Shown here in pieces: positions 56,347 to 63,635 of a DNA stretch of 64,000 bases. The stretch's first letter is position 1. Every line of letters begins with the position of its first letter. Position numbers and translations under genes: made by a program. The notes beneath the pieces are model-generated. The model did not search any database. It was not told the DNA's origin and worked only from the letters and a program-made list of their open reading frames with translations. The DNA comes from Pelagomonas calceolata (Eukaryota > Sar > Pelagophyceae > Pelagomonadales > Pelagomonadaceae): NCBI GenBank assembly GCA_918797485.1, contig CAKKNE010000005.1:3224001-3288000 (forward strand). Direction: 5' to 3'.

Positions 56347-58185
56347 ATGCTCGTCGGCCGCGAGCGCTTCGACGAGGTCTACGCGACGATCCGCCAGTCG
56401 GCCTGCGGCGCGGGCCAGACCGTCCTCATCTTGGTGGCGCCGGACACGGACGCTATCTGCGCCTGCCAGATTTTATGTAGATTGCTCCGGGACGACAATG
56501 TCCCGTTTTGCACGAAGCCGGTGAGTGGCTATGCCGACGTGAGAGCCGCCACGGAGGACGTGTCCCAGCAGTTTTCGGATATCAAAACGATCATCATGCT
56601 GAACTGCGGCGCTACTGTGAACCTGGAGAAGCTCTTTGATCAAAGTAACGCTACTATATTTGTGGTTGATAGTCATAGACCCGTCCATCTGCGGAACTAC
56701 CACTCGCCCGGAAGAGTCGTGGTCCTAGACGGCGACGCGCCGGACGACGACGACGCCCCTTCTGATGGAGAGGATCTCGACGAGGACTTCATGGAGTCCG
56801 ACCTCGAGTCCGACGCGGAATTAAGTTCCTCAGATGACGAGCCAGAAGGCGACGAAGAAACAGAAAGGCAGAAGCGGAGAAGAGAGAAGCGGGAAGCTAG
56901 AGCAGCGAAGAAGGCCGAGGCGTCTGATAGACGTAAGCGGCTACGCGCGTACTACGACGGCACTTATGATGGGCCGCCGTCCGCTGCTCTACTCTTCGCC
57001 TTAACAGAAGCTTGTTCGACAGCAGAACCGACGGAGGTCTGGCTCTCAGCCTTGGGCACGACGGGCGCGCGCGCGCAGTGGCGCCTCGACGACGACGCGT
57101 ACGACGACTTCACTGATTATTTTGCTGCTCAACTGAGACACATCGACGCGAGAAAACAGACGTCGGGTGAACCGATGCCCGAGAGCGGCAAGGGCTACCA
57201 GGCGCCTCCTGGAACGGTCACATATGAAAGGGATGAACTTAGGTTCATGCTGCATCGGCACTGGTCGCTCTTCGACGCCATGTACTACTCGAACTATGTG
57301 GCAGCTCGATTATCAGTGTGGAAGCATGATGGGAAAAGACGTTTACAAGAACTGCTGGCGAAGATCGGTCTCAGTCTGGAGGCTTGCAGGCAGACCTATG
57401 CCTTTCTTTCTCTGGATGAACGAACGTCACTGAGAGATAACCTCAAGGTCCAGGGCCCGGCCTACGACCTCGACGATCCGTTTACGGCTACTTTTCACCG
57501 AGTGGCTGGTGGTGGGCGCAATGTCTCCGCACATGACGTGGCGGCCTGCGTCGAGGCTTTGCTCGAGGGCCACTTCACGGAGGACGCGTCTCACGCTTTA
57601 GTACGAGCGGCGAAGAAGCGACGAGTAGAAGCTGTGGACACGGAAGACGAAGCAAGTGTCGAGAAGCGCGCTTTCCTGCGGGGCTTCTGGCACGCTTATG
57701 ATGCGTGTCTCGGGGACGACGACGCTCTGTTGTCGCGAGGCGTCCACGCGGCCTGCGCGCTGCAGCGAGGCGTCGTGGGCCAAGCGGTCTCGATGGTCGA
57801 GAAGCGGGAAATCACGACCTTGAGACATTTCCGATACGCCTACGTCCAGGCTTCCAATGATGTTTTTTCAAAACCTCTCGCTCTGAGGAAGCTGGCCCTC
57901 TTCTTAGTTGGAGTACACACCACAAACGGCAAATGGGTCGATAGCAAGGCGAAGCCCCTCGTGTTACTAGCTGAAAGGAGGGACTGCTTCTTGGTGGCGG
58001 GCGTCGACGGGCGCGAGGGCGCTCGGAAGAACCGGTTGGCGCACGCGTTCCGGTTGGCGGCGGAGCACATCCAGACGTCGTCGCGCCAGGACTTGTTTGA
58101 TTCCTCCGTGGTCGAGGTCGCGCACGACGACGTCCAGCGCTTCGTCGAGTCGCTCCACTACATCATGGCGCAGTCCGCGGCTTAG
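56347..58185 (+). CDS. CDC45: DNA replication initiation factor CDC45
   Basis: 612 residues, the family's usual size. The RecJ/DHH-like N-terminus reads VLILVAPDTDAICACQILCR, then IIMLNCGATVNL and ATIFVVDSHRPVHLRNYHSP. An acidic insert (about 130-180) and a basic helix (KRRREKREARAAKKAEASDR) follow, as in CDC45. Further conserved parts are LRFMLHRHWSLFDAMYYSNY, KKRRVEAVDTEDEASVEKRA and the C-terminal FRLAAEHIQTSSRQDLFDSS. CDC45 joins MCM2-7 and GINS to form the replicative CMG helicase; it lacks active nuclease residues in other eukaryotes. Nuclear. Confidence 0.95.
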   Translation: MLVGRERFDEVYATIRQSACGAGQTVLILVAPDTDAICACQILCRLLRDDNVPFCTKPVSGYADVRAATEDVSQQFSDIKTIIMLNCGATVNLEKLFDQSNATIFVVDSHRPVHLRNYHSPGRVVVLDGDAPDDDDAPSDGEDLDEDFMESDLESDAELSSSDDEPEGDEETERQKRRREKREARAAKKAEASDRRKRLRAYYDGTYDGPPSAALLFALTEACSTAEPTEVWLSALGTTGARAQWRLDDDAYDDFTDYFAAQLRHIDARKQTSGEPMPESGKGYQAPPGTVTYERDELRFMLHRHWSLFDAMYYSNYVAARLSVWKHDGKRRLQELLAKIGLSLEACRQTYAFLSLDERTSLRDNLKVQGPAYDLDDPFTATFHRVAGGGRNVSAHDVAACVEALLEGHFTEDASHALVRAAKKRRVEAVDTEDEASVEKRAFLRGFWHAYDACLGDDDALLSRGVHAACALQRGVVGQAVSMVEKREITTLRHFRYAYVQASNDVFSKPLALRKLALFLVGVHTTNGKWVDSKAKPLVLLAERRDCFLVAGVDGREGARKNRLAHAFRLAAEHIQTSSRQDLFDSSVVEVAHDDVQRFVESLHYIMAQSAA

Positions 58186-58529
58186 TGCCGCAAGTTAACT
58201 AACAGTCTACTATAAACTCTCGCCGCCTATCCTATCCTATGACCTACGCAACCGCAGGAGCCTAGCCCGGGGCGGGTACTCCTCCGAGCGTTTCTGCACC
58301 GCGGGGCCTAGAACTCTCAGGCTCGCGGTGCCGGTAGATCACCGTAGATGGGCCCGTCACGGAACCGCTGCGTTGCGCGTCGACAGCGTCTCGGTTGTAC
58401 CACCTCGACGCCATCGAGGCGAAGCATCATGGAGGACACCGAGTCGGCAGCGCGACGCGCGCCCGAGCAACAGCATACCCCCTTCCCCTGAGCACTGCAC
58501 TAACAACGAATAAAAGCAAATAACACAAA
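58186..58529. other. 344-bp convergent intergenic region with possible introner relic
   Basis: Between the CDC45 and SNARE stops. CCTCGACGCCATCGAGG at about 58391-58407 resembles the internal stem of the introners, but no terminal repeats are seen. A CCTATCCTATCC-like repeat lies near 58227-58241. No gene is supported. Confidence 0.35.
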
Positions 58530-59447
58530 CTAGTTCTTCTTAGTCAGGAGCTGGTACGCGATGATGCACAGCCCGATCAGGAAGAGCAAACACATGACGT
58601 CCACGCAGAGCTTGTCCGACGACCGCCCCACGACGTCGAGCGTATCCTTCATCTTGGAATTGACCTGGCTGACGTGCTCCTGGACGTTCTCGACGCGCTC
58701 GTTCAGGTCCTCGAGCATGATGCTCTGCTTCGTTACCTCTTCGGCCTGGCGCGACGCCAAGACACCCAGTTCCTCCACGCCTCTGCCAATCCCCGCGATC
58801 TGGTCGTCGAACTGCCTATCCCTTTCCTGTAATTGCTGCATCCGCTGCTGCTGGTGATCGGAGATTGTTTCTCGAGGTTCATCGCGGACAACATCGTCGT
58901 CGTCGCGCCGCTGGAAGAGCTCGTGGTCCTCCTTCTTCACTATGGTGCGAGAGTGGCCCGTCTCGATGTCCTTGACTTCATTCCGCGCTTGTTTTGACAT
59001 TGTACGAGCCGCGTCGATCTCCCGCATCAGCCTTAACACGACCTCCTCGCGCATCTGCAGTTCGTCCTTCTCATACCGCGGCTTCTTCCGTCTTAGCTCC
59101 GCCTGGATCATCGTATCCAAATCGTGCCAGTCGTGTCTTAATTTACGCAATGCTTTCTTCACTTCGGCCTCGCGGGCGATTTGGTCCCTCGGCGTCTTCG
59201 CCGGCTTCGCTTGATGTTCTCTCACTTTGGAACGGACATCAGACAACTGCGCGAGCATGGCCTCCTTCAGATCCAAGAAAGGATCCGCGCCGACGCCGCC
59301 GCGCGCCAATGCTGCTCTAGAGGCTTCTGTCGTGCCGGCGCTGCCGCCGCCTACTCGTACCTGGAGCGTACTCAGCTGTCCTAATAAAGCTTCGAGCTCG
59401 GCGTCCATGCCGCCCTTGACCTTCTTCTTTTTCGTGTCTTTGGGCAT
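58530..59447 (-). CDS. Qc-SNARE, SYP7-like
   Basis: 305 residues from ATG 59447 (MPKDTKKKKVKGGMDAELEA). The N-terminal 190 residues are helical (EVKKALRKLRHDWHDLDTMI, ELRRKKPRYEKDELQ), then a SNARE coiled coil (about 205-270): RDRQFDDQIAGIGRGVEELG, VLASRQAEEVTKQSIMLEDL, NERVENVQEHVSQVNSKMKD. A C-terminal anchor (VDVMCLLFLIGLCIIAYQLL) and TKKN tail end the protein. Layout and length fit plant SYP7-type Qc-SNAREs of the ER and plasma membrane. Membrane fusion role. It lies head-to-tail after the Sel1 gene, with boundary element and CTAG palindrome between. Confidence 0.85.
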   Translation of the reverse strand: MPKDTKKKKVKGGMDAELEALLGQLSTLQVRVGGGSAGTTEASRAALARGGVGADPFLDLKEAMLAQLSDVRSKVREHQAKPAKTPRDQIAREAEVKKALRKLRHDWHDLDTMIQAELRRKKPRYEKDELQMREEVVLRLMREIDAARTMSKQARNEVKDIETGHSRTIVKKEDHELFQRRDDDDVVRDEPRETISDHQQQRMQQLQERDRQFDDQIAGIGRGVEELGVLASRQAEEVTKQSIMLEDLNERVENVQEHVSQVNSKMKDTLDVVGRSSDKLCVDVMCLLFLIGLCIIAYQLLTKKN

Positions 59448-59642
59448 CTTTGCTGTCGCTTGTGCTGTGGGCAAGTTCTCAAACCGGCGCTTGGTTTGTG
59501 GGCTGCCCCTCGGCACGGCGCGCGCGTCGACTGTCGAATTTAGCAACAGAAATACCAGCTGCGCGCGGGCCTACCACCGGTTCTACAACAGTTCGATCGA
59601 TCGCGCGCCGCCGCCGTGCTTTGTTTTTGCATCTGGCAACAC

Positions 59643-59661
59643 CTAGTTGTGACACACTAGC
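59643..59661. promoter_or_regulatory. CTAG palindrome upstream of SNARE gene
   Basis: Reads CTAGTTGTGACACACTAGC, a compact, more symmetrical version. It is 195 bp from the SNARE start at 59447. Confidence 0.58.
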
Positions 59662-59802
59662 ACTGATTAGTTTTTACACCTCGGACGCACGCGGGTGAAA
59701 ACGCGAACTATCGTTCGGATGGGTGCGGACCCAGAGCCCGCCTCGGGTGATCGTAGCAGCTAGAGTCGGGCGATCGGTGATGACACGCCTCTGGCACCCA
59801 CT

Positions 59803-59823
59803 AGTCCTAGCACCGTAACAATA
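59803..59823 (-). repeat. 20-bp gene-boundary element, copy 3 (reverse strand)
   Basis: Reverse strand reads TATTGTTACGGTGCTAGGAC then TAG, 62 bp after the Sel1 stop in that gene's sense orientation and upstream of the SNARE palindrome. Same order of parts as copies 1 and 2. Confidence 0.65.
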
Positions 59824-59884
59824 AACGAAGACACCTCTCGAAGCTCCGCCCGCAGACGACGTCGACGCGACTAGAGAACGGAAC

Positions 59885-60781
59885 TTACCCCCGCCCCTGC
59901 TTCACGTCGCTCCAGGTGACGCGCTTCCGCGCGGGCGACTTGGCCGGAGGCGTCGCCGCTTTTCGGGGAGGCGACTTCGGCGGCGGCGGCGACTCCTCCT
60001 TCTCCAAAGCTTCGAGCGCCGCGACGGCGTCCCTATACCTTTTGAGAATGCGAGAGGGAATCACGAGCAGCAGCAGCGCCATGACCGCCAAATAAACATA
60101 AGCGTAGGGTTTTGACTCCTCATCGACGTCAGGCACTTCCAACTCTTCTTCGGTCACATAACCTTTTTGTAACAAATGGTCCAGGTTCGCCTGGGCCTTC
60201 TTATGTTTCGACGCACCAGCAGCTTTGTAGAGGCGCGCGGCCTCGACGTACGACTTCTCAACACCTAACCCCTTGCGGTACATGTTCCCGAGGTTGAACT
60301 GCGCCGACGCGTGGCCCTGGTTCGCCGCCTCCCGGTAATTCCGCGCGGCTTCCTGGGGATCCGACGTCGCCCCCTGGCCGTCGAACATGGTGCCCAAGTT
60401 GTACTGGGCGTCCGCTCTCCCTTCCGCCGCGGCCAGCCGCAGCTCCAGCTCCTCATCGTCCTCGTCCGCCAATTTCAAAAAGCGCAGCGGCCGTCGCGGC
60501 GGTTCCGGGATGTCCGTCGGGTCGAAGGTGCCGACTTTCACCTTCTTCTTGCCCTTGAACCGGTCGGGCGGCGGCGCGGGACAGGAAGTGGCCGCGCAGT
60601 TTTTATTGTTTGCATTGTCGACGGGCGCCGGGCACGATCCCGCGGGGCCACCGGGCGGCGGCGCGGGGCAGCGCTTCCCGGCGCCCGCGGCCGTCGTGAC
60701 GTAAGCAAGGAGAAGGAGGCGTCGGCGCATCGCGCCCGTGGCCGTCGCGACGTAGCCAAGGAGGAGGAGGCGTCGGCGCAT
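59885..60781 (-). CDS. Sel1-repeat membrane protein with duplicated signal peptide
   Basis: 298 residues from ATG 60781, or 281 from the in-frame ATG at 60730. Each start opens its own signal peptide: MRRRLLLLGYVATATGA and MRRRLLLLAYVTTAAGA. A Cys/Pro-rich stretch repeats CPAPPP. Two clear Sel1-like repeats (about 117-190) read ADAQYNLGTMFDGQG and HASAQFNLGNMYRKGLG, EAARLYKAAG. A membrane helix (about 225-245, YVYLAVMALLLLVIP) and a basic, SP-rich cytosolic tail follow. Topology resembles HRD3/SEL1L-type ER proteins in miniature, but with too few repeats to claim that. Divergent from the lumen-type gene. Confidence 0.78.
   Translation of the reverse strand: MRRRLLLLGYVATATGAMRRRLLLLAYVTTAAGAGKRCPAPPPGGPAGSCPAPVDNANNKNCAATSCPAPPPDRFKGKKKVKVGTFDPTDIPEPPRRPLRFLKLADEDDEELELRLAAAEGRADAQYNLGTMFDGQGATSDPQEAARNYREAANQGHASAQFNLGNMYRKGLGVEKSYVEAARLYKAAGASKHKKAQANLDHLLQKGYVTEEELEVPDVDEESKPYAYVYLAVMALLLLVIPSRILKRYRDAVAALEALEKEESPPPPKSPPRKAATPPAKSPARKRVTWSDVKQGRG
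60680..60781 (-). repeat. Tandem 51-bp duplication of the signal-peptide codons
   Basis: Reverse-strand units 60781-60731 and 60730-60680 each encode ATG plus a full signal-peptide-like segment, differing at few bases. The duplication keeps frame and creates two alternative starts. Confidence 0.85.
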
Positions 60782-60969
60782 CGCTATCGTCGTCTATCGT
60801 GGCGCTGCATTGTCCTTGCCATTCGGCTGGGGGCAGCCGGCGCGGGGGCGTAAGCTGTACGGCTCTGCTTTGTGCGCGTGCGGGGTCGCACGTGGGGCTG
60901 CGCGTGAGGCGCCTCTGGGGCTATTTGGGCCAGCGCTCCGGGCTCTTTTTTTTCAGTCCTGCTGTCCAT

Positions 60970-60989
60970 CTAGTGTGTCGAAACACTAG
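60970..60989. promoter_or_regulatory. CTAG palindrome, symmetrical copy
   Basis: CTAGTGTGTCGAAACACTAG: perfect 7-bp arms CTAGTGT / ACACTAG. It is 188 bp from the Sel1 start at 60781. A second copy for the opposite gene follows at 61066. Confidence 0.65.
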
Positions 60990-61065
60990 CCTACACACAG
61001 CGCACAAGGTCGGAATTTGCAGGGGTCGATACTCGACGAGAGCCCCTCGTCGCGAGGAAATGTTC

Positions 61066-61087
61066 GCTAGCGGTGTGAGACACTAGC
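61066..61087. promoter_or_regulatory. CTAG nested palindrome upstream of lumen-type gene
   Basis: Reads GCTAGCGGTGTGAGACACTA then GC, 158 bp before the start at 61246. The rest of this 464-bp divergent gap shows nothing else. Confidence 0.7.
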
Positions 61088-61245
61088 ACAAGCACTCTGA
61101 GATCTTAACAATTAGCAAGCTGAGCTAATATTGCTCGATACACGTCGTTGTGGCGCGTTTGCGAAGGAGCCATACATCCTCTCACTTGCCCGCGACTCGC
61201 TGTTCGCTGCAGCTCATCCTACAGCCACCACAGACTGCAGATCAG

Positions 61246-61729
61246 ATGGCTGCTCTCCGGCTGTGCGCGCTGCTGCTCGTGTCTGCAGCCCAGGCCCTGC
61301 ATATCACCAGGCAACAGGTGCTGCGCAGCGTAGTGCTCGCGCCGATTGCGCTCCCAGCTTTCGCCGACGACGACTTGAAAGGCCTGCTCGGCGCGGTGGT
61401 CGAGAACGAGGAGGCCAAGCAAGCCAAGAAGGAGGCCGACGCCGCGCTCGAGGAGAAGCTGAGTAAAATGTCGGCGGGCGAGCGCATCCGCTACGAGCGC
61501 GCGCCAGTGTGAAACAACCAGTGAGTCCGAGCGGTGAGAGACCCGTTCCACCACGCCATCGAGCAGACGTCGTCGCAGGCGCGCCGAGGCCGCGAAGACG
61601 AACAAGGCCGCGGCGGATGAAGCGATGCGCAAGATCAAGACGCTCGTCGGCGACCAGGACGCCGCCGACGCGAAGCCCTCGGAGGAGGGGATCCGGAACC
61701 CGGCGAAGTGGGATAAGGCGAGTGAGTAA
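61246..61729 (+). CDS. Small putative thylakoid-lumen protein, one introner
   Basis: Exons 61246-61496 and 61579-61729 join to 133 residues. The N-terminus is three-part: signal peptide MAALRLCALLLVSAAQALHI, a short transit stretch (TRQQVLRS) and a second hydrophobic segment VVLAPIALPAFA before DDDLKG, a typical thylakoid processing site. The mature part is Lys/Glu/Ala-rich and helical (ENEEAKQAKKEADAALEEKL, MSAGERIRYERAEAAKTNKA), ending NPAKWDKASE. I do not recognise the family. Reading the paralogous exon at 61920 as the empty site fixes the junction as YERA-EAAK and needs a GC donor; a GT donor at 61507 would shift frame. Confidence 0.7.
61497..61578 (+). mobile_element. Truncated introner in the lumen-type gene
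   Basis: 82 bp net insertion compared with the empty site in the downstream tandem copy. It begins CAGTGTGAAAC after a GC-rich flank, contains CCACGCCATCGAGCAGACG as in the elements at 9441 and 42294, and ends CGTCGCAG. The right half, with its stem partner, is missing. The flanks (GCGCGCGC / GCGCGCCG) are an imperfect duplication. Confidence 0.72.
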
Positions 61730-61895
61730 AATTCTTAGGAGCCAGCGTTCTGCTGCCGAGACCGGCGCTCGAAGGCGTCTAGTCGCCACAGAGTCTTGTG
61801 TTTAGATAATTTTTTACGATGGGGAATGGTTCGTCACGGACGCCCGGATAGCATAACCGCGCCAGACCGAGGTCTACTAGGCTCAACGTTAGAAT

Positions 61896-62257
61896 GCGAT
61901 CGAGGCAAAGTTAACCAAGATGTCGGCGGGCGAGCGCATCCGCTACGAGCGCGCCGAGGCGGCGAAGACGAACAAGGCCGCAGCGGACGAGGCCATGCGC
62001 AAGATCAAGACGCTCGTCGGCGACAGTGCATAAATCAAATTGTCGCGACGCGTCTCCGCCACAGCTCAATCATGGCCTCCACGCCATCGACGCGACGCCG
62101 GCTCGATGGCGTGGTGTTGTGGCTCTCTACGGCCGCGTTCGAGAAACCGACTCACTGATTGATCTGCGCACAGGTCGGCGACCAGGACGCCGCGGACGCG
62201 AAGCCCTCGGAGGAGGGGATCCGGAACCCGGCGAAGTGGGACAAGGCGAGTGAGTAA
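61896..62257 (+). pseudogene. Partial second copy of the lumen-type gene (terminal exon only)
   Basis: An in-frame stop (61890-61892) precedes AIEAKLTKMSAGERIRYERA; the copy then continues colinear with exon 2 to the stop at 62255, once the introner at 62016-62173 is removed. There is no start, signal peptide or upstream exon. It could be a dead fragment or an alternative terminal exon; no 3' splice site at its left edge is obvious. Confidence 0.65.
62016..62173 (+). mobile_element. Intact-looking introner with empty-site paralogue nearby
   Basis: A 158-bp insertion (with one target copy) relative to 61641-61660. Target GTCGGCGA is duplicated at 62016 and 62174. The element begins CAGTGCATAAATCAAATTGT and ends TTGATCTGCGCACAG; internal perfect 12-bp stem CCACGCCATCGA / TCGATGGCGTGG. 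Removing GT (first bases of the left target copy) through AG (element end) restores the empty-site sequence exactly. It closely resembles the element at 16608-16807. Confidence 0.9.
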
Positions 62258-62262
62258 AATTC

Positions 62263-63276
62263 TTAGGAGCCAGCGTTCTGCTGCCGCGACCGGCGCTCGG
62301 CGGCGGCGAGGATCGCGTCCCGGTTTCCGCGGGCCGTGCGTTGTGGTGAAGGTGGCGTCGGCGTCGGCACGAGGGGCGCGGCCGCCGGCGCGGAGGCGCC
62401 CAGCACGCGCCCCTGTCCACCAGGTGGCTCGGGCGGAAACGCGGCCTGCCGCGCCTCGGCGAGCATCGTCCCGAAGCCCCGCTGCACCGCCGACGGATTT
62501 TCGGGGTCCGCCCAGTCGCCGCCCGAGACCGTAAAGGCCGACGCCCCCAGGCTCCGCTCGGCGCTCACGAAGGTCGAATCAGAAGTCACGCAGGCGAGAG
62601 CCGAGGCCGCCTCGCAGCGGCTCACGAGCGCGGGCTTGGGTTTGAGCACCTCCAGGTAGCCCTTCGCGTAGCCGTAGCCGTAGGCGCAGCCCAATGATAA
62701 TGAGAGCTTCGGCGCGCCCAAGATCAGCAACAATAACAAAAGGGCCGCGGGGTACCTATCTCTAGGCACCTGGATGGGAATGCAGGGCAGCGGGCGCGTG
62801 CCGTCGGGCGAGGAGAGGCACTCTATGGTAATAAGGCAGAGTAATAAGGGCCAGCCGCCGCTCGTCGCGGCGAGCGCCGGCTCCGCGGAGCCGATCATCA
62901 TCGTAAAGAGGTAGCACAGCGCGCAGAACGAGAGGTTGATGACAATGGAAGCTGTAAGGGTGGCTATCATCATTCGCATAGATCCCCAGCTCTGCTCGAG
63001 GCGCGGGCCGACGCCGTCGCCCAAAACAAAAAGGGCCACGACCGTCCCTAGCAACGAATTGCCGACGCAGGGCGACAGGATCAGGCGCCACAGTTCAAAC
63101 CGTCTTACAATGCGAAACGGCACGGTCTCGAGGCCGCGCTGGAGGTCCAAAATCCACGAGAAGCCGTAGCACGCGGCGAGGCCGACGCACAGTCCTCTAC
63201 AGACGACGGGCGTCCGCGCGGCCCAGGCCTCGTAGGCGCGGTTGAGGGGGTTGGCGTCCTCCGGGGGGGCCTGCAT
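62263..63276 (-). CDS. Rhomboid-like (UBAC2/derlin-type) membrane protein
   Basis: 337 residues from ATG 63276; codons further upstream lack an ATG. Six or so helices: RGLCVGLAACYGFSWILDL, LSPCVGNSLLGTVVALFVLG, MMIATLTASIVINLSFCALC, GGWPLLLCLITIECL and YPAALLLLLLILGAPKLSLS. FELWRLILSPCV and the GxxxYGYAKGYLE region recall UBAC2/TMEM115-type rhomboid pseudoproteases. I see no GxSG catalytic serine or matching histidine, so it is probably inactive and may act in ER quality control. A Pro/Arg-rich cytosolic tail ends RRSRQQNAGS; this end is the part duplicated after 61730. Confidence 0.75.
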   Translation of the reverse strand: MQAPPEDANPLNRAYEAWAARTPVVCRGLCVGLAACYGFSWILDLQRGLETVPFRIVRRFELWRLILSPCVGNSLLGTVVALFVLGDGVGPRLEQSWGSMRMMIATLTASIVINLSFCALCYLFTMMIGSAEPALAATSGGWPLLLCLITIECLSSPDGTRPLPCIPIQVPRDRYPAALLLLLLILGAPKLSLSLGCAYGYGYAKGYLEVLKPKPALVSRCEAASALACVTSDSTFVSAERSLGASAFTVSGGDWADPENPSAVQRGFGTMLAEARQAAFPPEPPGGQGRVLGASAPAAAPLVPTPTPPSPQRTARGNRDAILAAAERRSRQQNAGS

Positions 63277-63452
63277 CGATGCGTCGCGTCGATGGCGTAC
63301 AGGCTGGCGCAGAGAGGGTGAGCACAGAAGGTATTTTAGTGCGGTTCGCGAAGCGCTTCGCCGAGATGGCAGCAGCACCGTTGTAATGTGTACCTAATTT
63401 AAGTTATTCGCCCTCCACAACACCAAAGCGCTTTGAAGCGCGCGTTTCCGGA

Positions 63453-63476
63453 GCTAGCGTCCTGTAACACACTAGG
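63453..63476. promoter_or_regulatory. CTAG nested palindrome in divergent promoter
   Basis: Reads GCTAGCG, TCC, TGTAACACACTAGG. It is 176 bp from the rhomboid-like start and 159 bp before the start at 63636. The rest of the 359-bp gap shows nothing recognised. Confidence 0.7.
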
Positions 63477-63635
63477 AAATCGTCCGCAGCCAGCCGTTTC
63501 AGTCCGCGCGCGCGCTAAAATTCTGTTAGCCGACCACAGGCTAGTCGCTGTAACCTAACTTCTCGCTGCGCCCGCGAAACCGCGAGTCGTGCGCCCCAGC
63601 AGCCACCAAAACCAAAATCACTGATCAGAGCCAAA

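Larger units (their letters stand above)
61468..62299 (+). repeat. Tandem duplication: lumen-gene exon plus end of rhomboid gene
   Basis: 61468-61772 and 61920-62299 are paralogous. Apart from introners both carry ATGTCGGCGGGCGAGCGCAT through the stop (61727 and 62255) and on into the last codons of the convergent rhomboid-like gene (GGAGCCAGCGTTCTGCTGCC). Exon 1 adjoins only copy 1 and the intact rhomboid gene only copy 2, so one junction segment was duplicated. Each copy has an introner where the other has none. Confidence 0.88.

Noticed and set aside
63277-63378. N-terminal extension of the rhomboid-like protein and a tiny intron near CGTCGATGGCGTACAGG
   Set aside because: No ATG in the extension and no target duplication or terminal repeats; at most an introner relic.
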